Below, one piece after another: positions 10,401-21,585 of a DNA stretch of 50,868 nucleotides. Position numbers and translations under genes: made by a program. The stretch is from Zygnema cylindricum. Lineage: Eukaryota; Streptophyta; Zygnematophyceae; Zygnematales; Zygnemataceae. Location: assembly GCA_037447655.1 (NCBI GenBank), contig JBBHKE010002900.1, forward strand, positions 289,078-339,945, given 5' to 3'. Numbering within the stretch: the stretch's first letter is position 1; the number at the start of each line of letters is the position of its first letter. Below the pieces are notes generated by a model. It did not search any database, was not told the origin of the DNA, and was given only the letters and a program-made list of their open reading frames with translations.

Positions 10401-13400
10401 TCAAGATTTCCTCCACAGCTTCTGACAGAATATCTGAACCCTTTTGTTCCTCCAGTCGACCAATAAATGCAAGGACAGGGGTTTCGGGTTTCACGGGAAG
10501 TCCAACCTCAGCTTGAAGGGCCTCCTTCAAAGCTGGCTTTACCTTCAATACCTGAATATCCATGTAAACAAAGCAAATAATAAATAATCACAGATAATGT
10601 GTGCTTCCTCCCACTTCCCTCCCGTTTGGAAGAGTACTTCCTCATGTACTCACAGAGAACTTCGCTTCCAATCAACTTATGTTTGTCATTTAAACTCAAA
10701 ACCATCTAGTTCCTGTGGCTTGGAACATGAGATTTACACCAAAATTTTATATGGCAGATGAGATTTGTTGTTTCAAGAATTTTGACAATCATATATGTAT
10801 TCACATGACAGAGACAATGCAACTACTTACAGTTGAAATGTCATATTTAATGTCGAGGAATTTGTCTTCTGAGGGATCCCACTCCTGGACATCCATTCCG
10901 TTAATAATACCCTCTACTCCTACTTCTCGGATAACATCATCTAATTCCACACCAGTATCGGGACCGGCCTTCAATTCAGTTGCATAGTTAGGGCTCACTG
11001 TTACTACTTTGTCAGCTTCAAGGAAGGCTGCTTTCATCCAGTTAATTTTGGGACCCTTGATAGGCTTGTCATATCTGAACCGTGAAATGGAGAAAGGAGC
11101 AAAGAGAAACAACAGAAGGGAGGGTCAGTTTCCGACCCTCGGAAGCTTTAAATGCAAAAATGACCACAAAAGTAATACACTTTATGAGGCTCCGTATTAT
11201 TTGTTGATAAAATCGAAGTTGTGGAGTTTCCAATTAAAATTTCAAACATCTAAGTGAGACTCCAGAGAAAATTTGATAAAAAGGTCACGAAATCAGCTGT
11301 AGCATAATCATTCTTTAGATAGAAGCATGCAAACTACCTTTTACTACTGCAACAAACTAGAAGAAGAAAAACAAAAATGGGGACAAAAGAAAATTGAGTG
11401 GTAGAACATACCCATCAGAGAAAGCAAAAGATGAGCGAAACTCCTCAGGCAAATTGAGGTAGCTAAAATCTGCTGCAGCAAATCTTCCCTGATAGGCAAT
11501 GTTGTGTGTGCAAACTACAACCTGCAACAAAATATATACATCCTTGTATATAATTCCATTAGAAAAGAAAGATGTTTCCCTCATTTTGCAATAAATATCA
11601 CAAAGTGAAAACCAATGCCAACACTTCAAGCTTTCCATTTCATCTCCCCAAAAATGTGGGACACTAACTTCATAACAAAATTGCATAGTCTGACAAAAAC
11701 GACTGACGTAAGTCATTATAACCTAAATTCCAGGAAGCTTAGGAAAAGATCATGCATAGTAGGACAGTTCAAGTTATAATGAATTCAAAGAGGTAAAACA
11801 AAAATCATGGGATTAATACTGATGTGAGGAAATCGAAGGCTACCTTAGCATTAACGAAATCTCCATTAGCTTTGTGGTATGCCTTCAAGTAGGAAGGAAG
11901 GGGTCCAGTATGCCAATCGTTGGCAACAAAGATAACGTCCTCACCTGGAGAGATCAGCAAAAATGTTTGATATAATTTAAACTTAATCCTCTGATATGAC
12001 TGACTAATGATGAAAAGAAAAACAGACTTCCTGGTCCAACTAGAAAATCATTCGCTTTCAAAATCATATCATGGTTAACTGATGATGAAAAGAAAAATAA
12101 GACTACCTTGTCAAACTCAAACATAATTTACTTTCAAAATTAAAATCAGTTTGAATGGCAACTAACCGTATGGCCCTTGGAAAAACTCGTTGCTCGTCAA
12201 GTTCAAGACACGAGGTGCCTCAATTGCAGCCTGCATGTATAAAGCTCATAAAAATAAGGACAACATTACATAACCCAAAAATAAGCCAACAACATTCCAT
12301 AGCTTCAAAAAAAGAGAACTTTGAAAAGGAAGAGAAGCAAAATTAGATGTACTAAATGCATCTACATAGCATCTTCACATAAGTTAAACAAGGCGTTCTA
12401 CTGAAAGAGCACAATAAAAACCTACATACCTGGCAAAACAGACTGAATCGTAGCTGATTATCGAGATAATCTGTACCAGTCACAGGTCCGTAAATCTTGC
12501 TGCCGGTCTTTCCCCAGACCTGTCATTCAAAATGATGGAGACGAGAATAACTCACAAGATAACAGTGGGTTAACTGTACAAAATTAAAAGAAAAAGGAGC
12601 TGTAAGCGGCAAAATAAGAAAAGTAGTTCGAACGAAAATAGAAGCATATTCAATAGCATGTCCACTTCACTCTGAAAAAACCCTAAAAAATCCATTGAAC
12701 AAATGTCAAACATGATGAAATATTTCGAACCAATCAATACACTCCCAAACAACCTTTGGTTACTTGTATACCTCATAAATAATCTTCTTCGTTACTCGAA
12801 GCTCTCAAACAACCTTACCTTGGCAAGGAAGAGAGGATGATCAATGAAGACACGGTCAACACCAAGGGGAAGAATCCCACAGTCTCAATCTTTTTTCCAA
12901 CTTTCACCTGCAAAAAAAAAAAAAAAATGCAAACATAAATCAAAATTACAATATTCAGAAAAATCCTTTTTAACAGTAAAAATCCCCCTCGTAACTGACT
13001 GCTAAATCAGATCCGGGAATCAGATATACTCTTCATGTATCCACAAGGTCAAGATAGTCGTTTCTATGACTTAAAAGCACAATCATCTCGAGGAAAAATA
13101 GAAGCTTCGTAAAAAAACACAAAATGGACGTAAAATCCCTCAAATGAGATGTACAAGGACACAATCGTAAAAGTACACAACCCTAACAACGAATGGTTTC
13201 AGGAAACAGAACCTTACATCCACAGTGACGTCAGTGTCCCATGCATCCTTATACTGATCGTATCGGGGAGAGACTGTCATCACACGATGTCCACGAGCCT
13301 GTAACGACAAAGTCATTAAAAATCAGTCAGTGGTAGTACATCAATTCAGAAATCAATCAACGATAAGTGCGATTATTTACAAAAACTTACTCATGAATAC

Positions 13401-14142
13401 AGTAACTAAAAAATCAGTTCCTGATGAGTATTACAATTAAAAAATAGTCACGAAATAATTAAGAAATTAGTCACTAATGAATACAATAATTACTATCCTT
13501 TCTGCGCATTCCCATCTCAACTGGTATCTTAACTCAAACAATCAAAACGGTCGATCTGTCGTTATAAGTCCTCTAAAAACAGTTTTTATGCGAAATTTTC
13601 CTCAAGCTTGATCAACGTTTTTTATCAATTTTTTAAATAAAACTAGCTTACATCCAATACATTAAACAAGACATTCGATACTACACTAGAATAGCCTGGC
13701 CACAAACGAAAGGCAGTTCCTGAATATGACATATTAAAATATATGTTCAGAAAATTTCGAAACACTTCAAAACTCTTACAGCGAGAGCCGGAGGAAGACC
13801 GCCCATGACGTCTCCAAGGCCTCCAGTCTTACTCCATGGGGCAACCTCAGCAGAAACAAAGACAATCTTCATTCCAGGAATATGTTCTTCACATTTTGCA
13901 ACTGCCCTGGAGGCAGTTTTTGATATACGGCTAAGAGATTTGCCTGACAAAACTGAGGATAGTGTGACAGTTTTTGCAGATCTAAAGAGGCCATCTGCCT
14001 TTCTTAAACCCTGGAACCCGTTAACTTTTGTAGGAGAAACCCTAGTAGCTGTACTAGACTTAGCTGAAGATACAGCTCTGACTGAGGGAGTTAAACCCTG
14101 GCGGCAAAGGACGGCAGAATTCATTTGTATAGAAGCAGCCAT
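7477..14142 (-). CDS. GBSSI: Granule-bound starch synthase I (GT5), 13 exons, frameshift in exon 3
   Basis: GBSSI adds glucose from ADP-glucose to amylose inside plastid starch granules. Exons on the minus strand: 14142-13780, 13298-13218, 12907-12819, 12519-12430, 12230-12167, 11944-11844, 11521-11412, 11074-10831, 10551-10375, 9975-9784, 8687-8601, 8071-7943, 7596-7477 (TAG). All introns are GT-AG. The start ATG at 14142 sits in GCCATGGCT. Residues 1 to about 80 are Ser/Ala/Lys-rich like a plastid transit peptide. Then come [20 protein letters not shown] (KTGGL, ADP-glucose site), [76 protein letters not shown], and the usual C-terminus [12 protein letters not shown] ending LATP. Exon lengths total 1847 nt, not a multiple of 3. 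Exon 3 (89 nt) changes frame between ETVGFF and [10 protein letters not shown], near the GGGG at 12866-12869. As read, translation would end after about 190 residues, in exon 4. This is either a null (waxy-type) allele or an assembly error. Confidence 0.93.
8096..8192. repeat. Short tandem repeat (AACTGTCAGATGAT) in GBSSI intron 11
   Basis: Four degenerate units of about 30-40 bp, each with CTGTCAGATGAT or CTTATCAGATGAT, right after the exon 12 acceptor region. It lies in the intron and has no coding meaning. Confidence 0.7.
9290..9660 (-). repeat. Decayed copies of the exon 10 3' end inside GBSSI intron 10
   Basis: Exon 10 ends (minus strand) with codons for [13 protein letters not shown] at 9784-9830. 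Similar DNA recurs in the intron: near 9425-9460 GTGGTCTCATCCAGCTTC is copied almost exactly, and near 9615-9660 the frame reads [16 protein letters not shown] weaker third copy is near 9290-9320. Spacing is about 150-200 bp. The intronic copies lack a usable coding context and look like decayed tandem duplications over the exon-intron boundary. Confidence 0.6.
10243..10336. repeat. GA-rich tract in GBSSI intron 9
   Basis: Polypurine GAGAGG repeat on the plus strand (polypyrimidine on the gene strand), upstream of the exon 10 acceptor. Confidence 0.75.
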
Positions 14143-14308
14143 GGCTCGCCTGGGAAAAGTTACAGGAAAAATAGTACTGAAAAAAGTTACTAAGTGGAGA
14201 AAGAAACTTGTTAGATTAAGTGTTTACTACAGTACTCTACTGCAGTTACTTCCAATCTTCAGAAGAAACTCTTAAAGATTTGAATTTTGATTAGCCGAGA
14301 ATTTAAGA

Positions 14309-14314
14309 TATATA
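14309..14314 (-). promoter_or_regulatory. Candidate TATA box of GBSSI
   Basis: TATATA about 170 nt upstream of the GBSSI start, next to a CACGTA (G-box-like) motif on the gene strand at 14313-14318. It would give a 5' leader of about 130-140 nt. Position and motif only. Confidence 0.4.
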
Positions 14315-14981
14315 CGTGGTACCTCCGGCCCGGGATTCAAACATTTAAATCAAACTGGCATAGAGACAGTGGACAATCAGAAATATGACATAGATACAGT
14401 TTGACAGTGACAAGAATATGCTTGAATTGATCTGCGGTACTTTTCCATGTGGAACTTTGCGGTTACGAAGGTTAACTTCACAAATACCAACGGCCTGTTT
14501 CGTTTGGGCGGAGCTTTGGTAGCTGTTTTCACCACTTATCTGATTCCACGTGTCACAAAGTATTATCATTCGCGTAGTGGTCAATTTTCCGAAGATATTG
14601 AAATCTTCCTCAACGTCGATACTTGCAGTTGAATCTCCAGAAATCCGGGGGCCACCACAAGTTCAGCTCACTGAGAAAGAACTGGGGTCCAGGAGGCCTC
14701 CACGAGTTTCGGCATGAAATTCAACCATTGGTGTGCCACATTTACACGTATAAAGATGCAAAGTACCAAGTCTACACCAAAATTCCAGACTTTCAGGCAC
14801 ATTTCACGGGGAGCCTCTGCAGACGATTTTTGGAATCAAACCTAGAATCATCAAAGTCAATTTCATTGGCTAAAGAAGTGTGCTAGATCTGTATTTGCCT
14901 TCAATGGTCTTCGTCGTTTTCGATGGTACTGTACTGACCGACGAAATTCTGCTCTCTAACCGCGAAGTTTATGAAGGTCCA
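14315..14981. other. GBSSI upstream region, nothing recognised
   Basis: Two open frames at 14623-15152 on the plus strand do not resemble a known family, and the second runs into the fold-back element. No repeat is recognised. Confidence 0.4.
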
Positions 14982-14989
14982 TTGATTTT

Positions 14990-16285
14990 GGGAATTGCTA
15001 ATCGCAGAAACGATTTTTGCTGCGCGCAGATAGTTGTCAGAAATTGTACATTTGAAGTACAATTTGGTACAGGCTACGTACCTTTAATTTCAGGTCTGAC
15101 GGTCAATCCGTCGAACAACTTTGACTGGCGGAAATATTGTACCGGCGGTTAAAAAAGTGTCGCGCTTGCAAACGTCGACCGTCATAAAAAAAAAAAAAAA
15201 TCACACGGCCGGCGCAGGTTTACTGTAACCAAACTGCGGCAGCCACATAAAAATAAAATGGCTGCGCGCAGGTAGTTTACTGCAAAAATGAAATCAACTC
15301 GGGAACCGTTACATTGAACTTGGACACATATTAAAGGACGACGTACAACATGTGTAAACTCGCACGAAACCAAATAAACTTCGTACAAAATAAAAATGCG
15401 TACCCGACTACCCGCGTATAAATATCATAGTTGTTCAAATCGCACGATTTTTCCTTTTTTCCGATTAAAACGTATAATTCGTGACTTTTGAATAAATCGT
15501 AAAAAAACGTGATGTACTTTCTGTCTGGGAAACTGAACGACTAATTTACGGAAACTGTACGGTATTTTACGATTGCTGAACAGTTTTGTACGGTAATGTA
15601 CGAAATTTGGCGAAAAAATACGTTGCACTTCGTCGTACTTTCTGTCCGGTAAACTGAACATAAATTTTACGGAATGTAGAGAATTTTTCCAAAAATGTAC
15701 GGACTAAATCGAAAAGATACGTAAAATGTACGAAAAATGTACAAACTGCGGTATATGTGAAATTTATTTTTTTTTACATGTACGAAATAGTACGGACGAA
15801 AATTCATTAACGTTATTTTACGATTTTTTCAAAAGGTTCAATGCGTTTGTTACGTATAGTTCGTCGCGATTAAATCGTTCGCACTAAACGCCGTGAACAA
15901 CTATGATAAATATCGATGAAACTAAAATGACACGTCGTCACGTCCACGGTGGACGTGACAACGAGTTGATTTCATTTTTGCGGCTAACGTGAAGTGATAA
16001 ACTATCTGCGCGCAGGCATTTTATTTATATGTGGTTGCCACAGTTTGGTTACAGTAAAACTGCGACAGCCGTGTGAATTTTTTTTTTTTTATGACGGTCG
16101 ACGTTTGCAAGAGCGACACTTTTTTAACCGCCGGTAAAATAATCCGCCAGTCAAAGTTGTTCGACGGATTGACCGTCAGATCTGAAATTAAAGGTACGTA
16201 GCCTGTACCAAATTGTACTTTAAATGTACAATTTCTGACAACTACCTGCGCGCAGCAAAAATCGTCACTGCGATTAGCAATTCCC
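14990..16285. mobile_element. Fold-back (long-TIR) DNA element with 8-bp target duplication
   Basis: The ends are GGGAATTGCTAATCGCAG and its inverse. The arms run from 14990 to about 15300 and from about 15975 to 16285. They are close to 90% identical by eye over about 310 bp and include the CTGCGCGCAG palindrome twice in each arm. TTGATTTT flanks both ends exactly (14982-14989 and 16286-16293). The middle, 15300-15975, codes for nothing recognised and holds two related segments of about 125 bp, each with GTACTTTCTGT and AAACTGAAC. Long TIRs with an 8-9 bp duplication suggest a non-autonomous Mutator-like element; an 8-bp duplication also fits hAT. No transposase is present. Confidence 0.85.
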
Positions 16286-16293
16286 TTGATTTT

Positions 16294-18350
16294 TTACGAA
16301 CGCAAATAAAGGAATCTGATTCGTGGATTTCCCCGGATATTCAGGAAAGTACAATTCGTACTTCAGTCCAAGTTCACCGTAAATAGCCTAGACAGCTTTG
16401 AATCGCCACTACAGAACTGTAGCGCTAATAACAATGTATCGGTGCTCCTAAATTCTGGCCCTTAACCTAACGCAGTGTCAACAATACCACTGTACAGTTA
16501 CTATACTGCATTGTAGTTGCTTTTTCCTTCACGCTAATTCGTTAAAAAGGTTAAAAAGCAGCCACGCTGTTCAGAACTGAACCAGAATTAAAGAGCGTTG
16601 GATAAAACCAAGTTGGAATCCGTACGGGGCACCAGTTTCATTTGTTAAATAGAAAAAAAAGATCCTTGCTTGTGTGCGTTACCTACCACGTTTTGAACCA
16701 ACAAACGTTGAAAAGTAGTTTCCCTCGTTCGAAAGTTGGTGATATCTTGTTTCAACTGAGAGTTGCAACTTGTCTTTATTCCTTGGGTTTAGTACAAGGA
16801 AATCACAAAAAATGCATAATGGAGGAAGGTGTTTGAAGACTCACCTACTCCAGGTTTTCCCATTCGGTCCAACAAATACACAAACCAGATTTCAACTTGT
16901 GATAAACGACATGTTCCGACCACGTTCACTAAAGTTCATCCTTGTTCACCTAAATGACACAATTACATTTGGTAACAAGCATACATACCCAAAAAATATA
17001 AAAGTGTGCATAACCAGACAACATCAAGGCGTTTCGTTGAAGATTGCCACAATCTTGTCCGAGCTTAAGCAAGACCGATGAAAGCCACAATTAGATAGGT
17101 GTAGGACACCACATATAAGTAGGCCATTGGTAGTTATAAGAGGATCCTTACTCGTGCCTCAACCCTCACTCGCGAAATTAAAATGTATAAACACATCATT
17201 ATTGGAATTCGATTCGGCTTGTCAACAATCCTAAAAAAGCTTACCAATTGCTTTTTAATCAATTCTCACCAACTTTACTGAGCCCAATAACCCTGTTTGT
17301 GAGCAATAAAAACTAACTACGTTTATGCGTCGGATATGGCAGTGACATCTAAAGGGTCTTAAGGGTGTCATAATCTTGAAAAACATAACATAGTTGTTTT
17401 TTTCCCAAAACGCATTTACCACGTCAGCTTAGTCGCTTAAATTTCTCTTACATTGTCACCTCGTGTTACAATATTGTTCAAGACGGACAAACATTGCGAA
17501 TCCTCTCATTCGCAAATGACTATTAAACATCGTGTTAACTTGTGCGATCATGTTAACCATGCCCTTATCTTTTAAGGTAAAATGTGACTCGCTAAACAAC
17601 CTATACAAGCCATAAAACACTTTCACTTGAATGACAAGTTTATTTATGCGTTAGTGGTCACTATGCTAACATAGTCCATCACCTCGTAGTTTCGTGATCA
17701 CCCATTCCCAATAAACTTGTGTGTGCTTAAGACTACCAAACATGTTTCACGCATATTTATGTGATCGTAAATAGAGTGACATAGAAAACTATATAAAAGC
17801 ATATGAGGCACGCCAACGTGAAGGGTCTGCGAGTACATTCAAGACAAAATATGGAGATTTTCATACGACACTTGTCCAATGTGAGCTTTAAGTTTTTAAT
17901 GCACTTGCCCATGACAAGGTAGAGATGTAGTGTATTTATTGTTTTTGTTTGTAAGTTGACCAAGATAGTGCATTTGGTTTTAAATTTTGTAGACGTGTAT
18001 GTCACAAAAACATCTACTTTATACTTTAATCTTATGTGGAAAATACATGGCTTTCATGAAGACTTTGTGATTGATACAGATGTCTAGCTCATAAATTTTC
18101 CGCCACGATAATTTTGCTAGACTGTTGGTACCTTTCAAGCTTTGTCTATTAATTCCTATCCGGAAATGACAAAGAAACATAACAAATCAATCATGTGCAA
18201 AACTAATAGGTATCATACCCCCACACGCAAATTTTTGGGATGGTTTTTTATGTTGAGAGGGATAATTTGTAACGTTCAATTAATGTATTGTAAAAAATGC
18301 ACATCACTAAAGTATTGTAGTGCACAAAGTCTACACCGTCTTTAGCCTAT
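16294..18350. other. Intergenic DNA, nothing recognised
   Basis: About 2 kb of AT-rich sequence between the fold-back element and a MITE. The short open frames (for example at 16642-16836 and 16770-17081) have no recognisable similarity and no exon-like context. Confidence 0.4.
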
Positions 18351-18706
18351 ACCATAGTTCAAAAGTAGGCGTTATATTGTAGGCCTTCTGTAGGCGCCTT
18401 TATCGTACGTTTGTTATGGGCTTTTCATGTGATCTTTTTAAATCGCTACTTTTATTAGTGATCGTCCGAATCTGGCGGTTTAAATAAAAAATACCTCAAA
18501 ACTCACATAATTTATTTTTTTGTCAAAATGTTTTTCAAAATTTAGACATGACTTATAATACTCTATCGATGGATGTGCAACTCAACCTTGTTACTATTTT
18601 TTTCATTTTGCGACCAATACAATATGGGTCTTAAGGTCATATTGTATGTTTTGCGTACAACAGGCATATTGTATAGGCGTACTTTAACATACTTTTGAAC
18701 TATGGT
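18351..18706. mobile_element. MITE with ACCATAGTTCAAAAGTA terminal inverted repeats
   Basis: ACCATAGTTCAAAAGTA at 18351 and its exact inverse ending at 18706. The inverted similarity continues inward for about 20 more bp with changes. It is 356 bp, AT-rich and non-coding. No target duplication could be assigned, so the superfamily is open. Confidence 0.7.
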
Positions 18707-18998
18707 CTACACTCAACTTCGTAAGCATCCAATAAACCTGATGTTCCTTGCCCTCTTCGCTTCGCACGAGAGTACTCAAACTAATTTTAATCAATTTAAA
18801 TGGCTTTTATTGTTAACAATCAGTCACCCAGTGTAGATTGATATTTACAAATGTTTTTGAGATAGGTTATGACTTTCGACACCTGTAATTTCAAAATGTT
18901 TGGACGACCGTCTGTTTATACGAACATAGCGTCATCTCTGTTGATCTGAGTAGACGTTGATTTTCCGTCTTCTAGGTATAGCCACGCTATCAAGCTTA

Positions 18999-19116
18999 GA
19001 CTGTGCATTGAAACTAGACCTCGATATTTTTGTTCGCCACTTAAAACATTATTCTTTTGGTACACACATGACGGAGTATTAATCTGGCGGTTGCGATGGA
19101 AAGGTAAGGATCATAT
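18999..19116. mobile_element. Truncated copy of the ACACCGTG MITE family
   Basis: Contains CGCCACTTAAAACAT then GGTACACACATGACGG, matching the inner TIR region of the MITEs at 35636 and 35941. It is cut at its right edge by the insertion of element C. Confidence 0.55.
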
Positions 19117-19121
19117 TGTAC

Positions 19122-19307
19122 TGTTAGATTTATGTGTCCATTTTTTGTTAAGGACCAAAAGTCAATTTTGCGTGAGATAAAAGTCAGGTAAAGTCTTGTT
19201 GGGTACCAGTAAAGTTGAGTAGGGGTAAGGTACGGTTGAATAGATGTCACGATACATTTATGTAGACGTCAACTTAACTTTGCATAAACGTCAAGATTTG
19301 ATGAAAC
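19122..19307 (+). repeat. Element C 5' LTR, part 1
   Basis: Begins TGTTAGATTTATGTGTCC and matches the 3' LTR from 35057. It ends at the GAAAC target site (19303-19307) duplicated by A1. Confidence 0.85.
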
Positions 19308-20311
19308 TGCAATTCTGTGTCCTCCATTGGACTACAGAATACAGGAAGCCTCTAGATAGTATTTAACTAACCCACTTTAAGCCACGACCACTTCTGCCTC
19401 AGAAGGCAAACTGACAATTTGACTGCACCCCTGTGTAGCCTGGACTCCCCTGAGTCCGTAGCAAAAAGAATCACTGAAAACGGCCAACCAGGCGATAAGT
19501 TATGAGCCGGCAAAAATGCTAATTTATACAAAGCTCTCTTAGAGAGAGGTGTCTGTCTACCAAATATTTCCTAAGTCCTAAATCCCTCTCACAACCCCTA
19601 TCTACTAAAGTACGAACCAATCGTATTACTGTAAAGTACAGAAAGGTACTATGGCCGATGTACATTTCTGTACGGCCGGTGTACGACAAGGCTCTTGAGT
19701 GGACGCGTGTCATTTTTCCACTTGTCCGTATTTCATCCGGAATTCCCGCGACCGAATGTCATCCTTCCACGCGGCGCCACGTCATGCCACGTCCATAAAA
19801 TCTAAAGTGACCATTCCGCGATCTCGGCGACGACGTGCGCCGTCGGATTAAATCCGACATTAAATGTCGACCTTTCAAAGTGTCTGTTTCATTTGTTTCG
19901 TGCGAAATGACGTTTCGCACTAAACCTTTAACAAGTTCTATGTTCGTTTCGTTTCATATTCCAGTTAGATCATTTCGGTACTATACAACAGTTTATATAT
20001 GAATAAAACCTTATATTATCTAACGGACTTCTACGACAGACTGGTTAGAGCTAACGGCTACGCCGCGCCCTACCGGTCGGGGGTTCGAGTCCTGCCGGAC
20101 TCAACCTTTTGTTGAGAGTGACTTAAGTCACTCTTTAGTCCTTCCTATGGAGCTGAGGCAGCCATGGCTCCATCGCTCTCTCTCTCTTTCAGTGACTACA
20201 ACAAGTATGGGGGAGAGAGAGAAGAGATGGAGGCAGGCTGCCATCATTTCTTATATATGTTTCCGCTAATTTATTTTAAACTAGAAAATACAAAAACTAC
20301 TTATTTCAACA
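19308..20311 (-). repeat. A1 3' LTR (1004 bp) with antisense tRNA-like module
   Basis: Read on the plus strand: conserved TATA-downstream block at 19437-19490, TATA complement near 19522, tRNA-like segment 20031-20103 with B box GGTTCGAGTCC, TTTT at 20107-20110, palindrome GAGTGACTTAAGTCACTC at about 20115-20132, and a GGCAGCC..GGCTGCC stem around 20159-20243. Together these form the U3 of the element on the other strand. Confidence 0.9.
20031..20103 (+). other. tRNA-like module antisense in A1 3' LTR
   Basis: 73-nt segment with ACTGGTTAGAGC (D-arm and A-box-like), a possible anticodon hairpin CGGC-TAC-GCCG, and a near-perfect T arm and B box (GGTTCGAGTCC) ending GGACTCA. A TTTT run follows 3 nt later. 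The acceptor 5' strand does not pair, so it is not a functional tRNA gene, but it has the layout of an internal Pol III promoter with terminator. The same module recurs at 25377-25449, and on the minus strand at 26738-26810, 38243-38315 and 43614-43686. Confidence 0.6.
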
Positions 20312-20324
20312 CTCCCCTTATTTT

Positions 20325-21245
20325 CTAGTCTATTTTTAATTTTTCTTTTAATCCACTTTTTTCCCTGCAGTATTTTAATTTTGGCGAGGTTATAAGTTTG
20401 GTCATCATGTCCGCTACCATTTCCTCATCAGATCTATATACAAGATTCACTATTTTATTCTCAACTTTTTCTCTTACAAAACTTAATCTTATGTCCATAT
20501 ATTTAGCCTTAAAATGATGTTTTGGATTTGCTGCAATTGCTATGGCCGCTTGATTATCACAAAACACTTCATGCACTCCCTCTTTCATATACCCAAGTTC
20601 TTGCAGCAAGGACTTGACCCACATCAACTCTTTTACAGCAGAACAAGAGGCCATGTACTCAGCCTCCATGGTGGACTGTGCAACCACCTTTTGTTGCTTA
20701 CTGCTCCAACAGCATGCACCTTCCCCAACATACAACACATACCCAGAAGTGCATCGTCTCATAGGTGGGTCCCCATAACTGGCATCACTCCAAGTAGTGA
20801 TGTCAGTGTGGTCCCCTCCCAAATGCAACCATAACTCTGTGGTTCCAACCACATATCTCATGACTCTCTTCGCTGCCTCCCAATCCCTCTTCCTAGGATC
20901 ATTCAGACTCCTACTGAGTACTCCAACTGCTGCCGCTATGTCCGGCCTGGTACAATTCATAAAATAGATTAAACTTCCTACGACCTGTCTATAAGGGATA
21001 GTCTTCATAAACTCTCTCTCTTCAATACTCATTTGATCATCTAAGATAATTACTCCTCCTTCTACACTCCCATTACTTACTTTTTTCAAGTCCATGGGAG
21101 TGGTACAACTGTTAGCATTTTCCATCTGGAATTTCTCAAGCATATTACCTATTGCTTCTTTCTGAGTAAGTCTGATAATCTTCTTCCCCCTATCTCTCTC
21201 CATCTGAATCTTCAAAATATATTTTGCCTCCCCTAAATCCTTCAT
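20325..21245 (-). pseudogene. A1 RT C-terminal end and RNase H
   Basis: 306-codon open frame. It starts at MKDLGEAKYILKIQ (after the YVDD region), passes YRQVVGSLIYFMNCTRPDIA, and has the RNase H residues TTWSDASYGD, STMEAEYMA and VFCDNQAAIA. It ends next to the polypurine tract. The frame is intact but separated from the upstream RT by a frameshift near 21250. Confidence 0.9.
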
Positions 21246-21258
21246 ATCTAATCTGCTT

Positions 21259-21585
21259 CTAAGTTCTGTTTTTACCTTTATTGATCTTTTCCAAGAATTT
21301 ACTCAACACAAGCAGATCATCCACATAAATTGCAATAAAAATGACACCATTCTCATCTTCAAACATATAGATAGAATGGTCAGAGCTTATACGGATATAT
21401 CCCAGACTGGTAAGAAACTCAACTAGTTTCTTGTTCCACTGTCGGGGAGCCTGCTTTAGTCCATATAAGGACTTTATGAGCCTGCAGACTTTGCTCTCTT
21501 CTCCTTCCTCCACGAACCCCTCGGGTTGTCTCATGAAAATTTCTTCCTCTAACTCACCATTAAGAAACGCAGTCTTAATGTCCAT
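21259..21585 (-). pseudogene. A1 reverse transcriptase core
   Basis: Carries [33 protein letters not shown] and the catalytic IYVDDLLVL. The reading frame is bounded by a stop just upstream (near 21600, in DIEIHQ) and a frameshift downstream, so the polyprotein is not continuous. Confidence 0.9.

Noticed and set aside
14623-15152. Two adjacent plus-strand frames upstream of GBSSI
   Set aside because: No recognisable family; the second crosses into the transposon arm. Not enough to call a gene.
15425-15661. 78-codon frame inside the fold-back element
   Set aside because: Made of two internal repeat segments, with no transposase motif.
20031-20103. Functional tRNA genes in the LTRs
   Set aside because: The acceptor and D stems do not pair and the module is repeated at the same place in every LTR. 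Kept only as a tRNA-like module.
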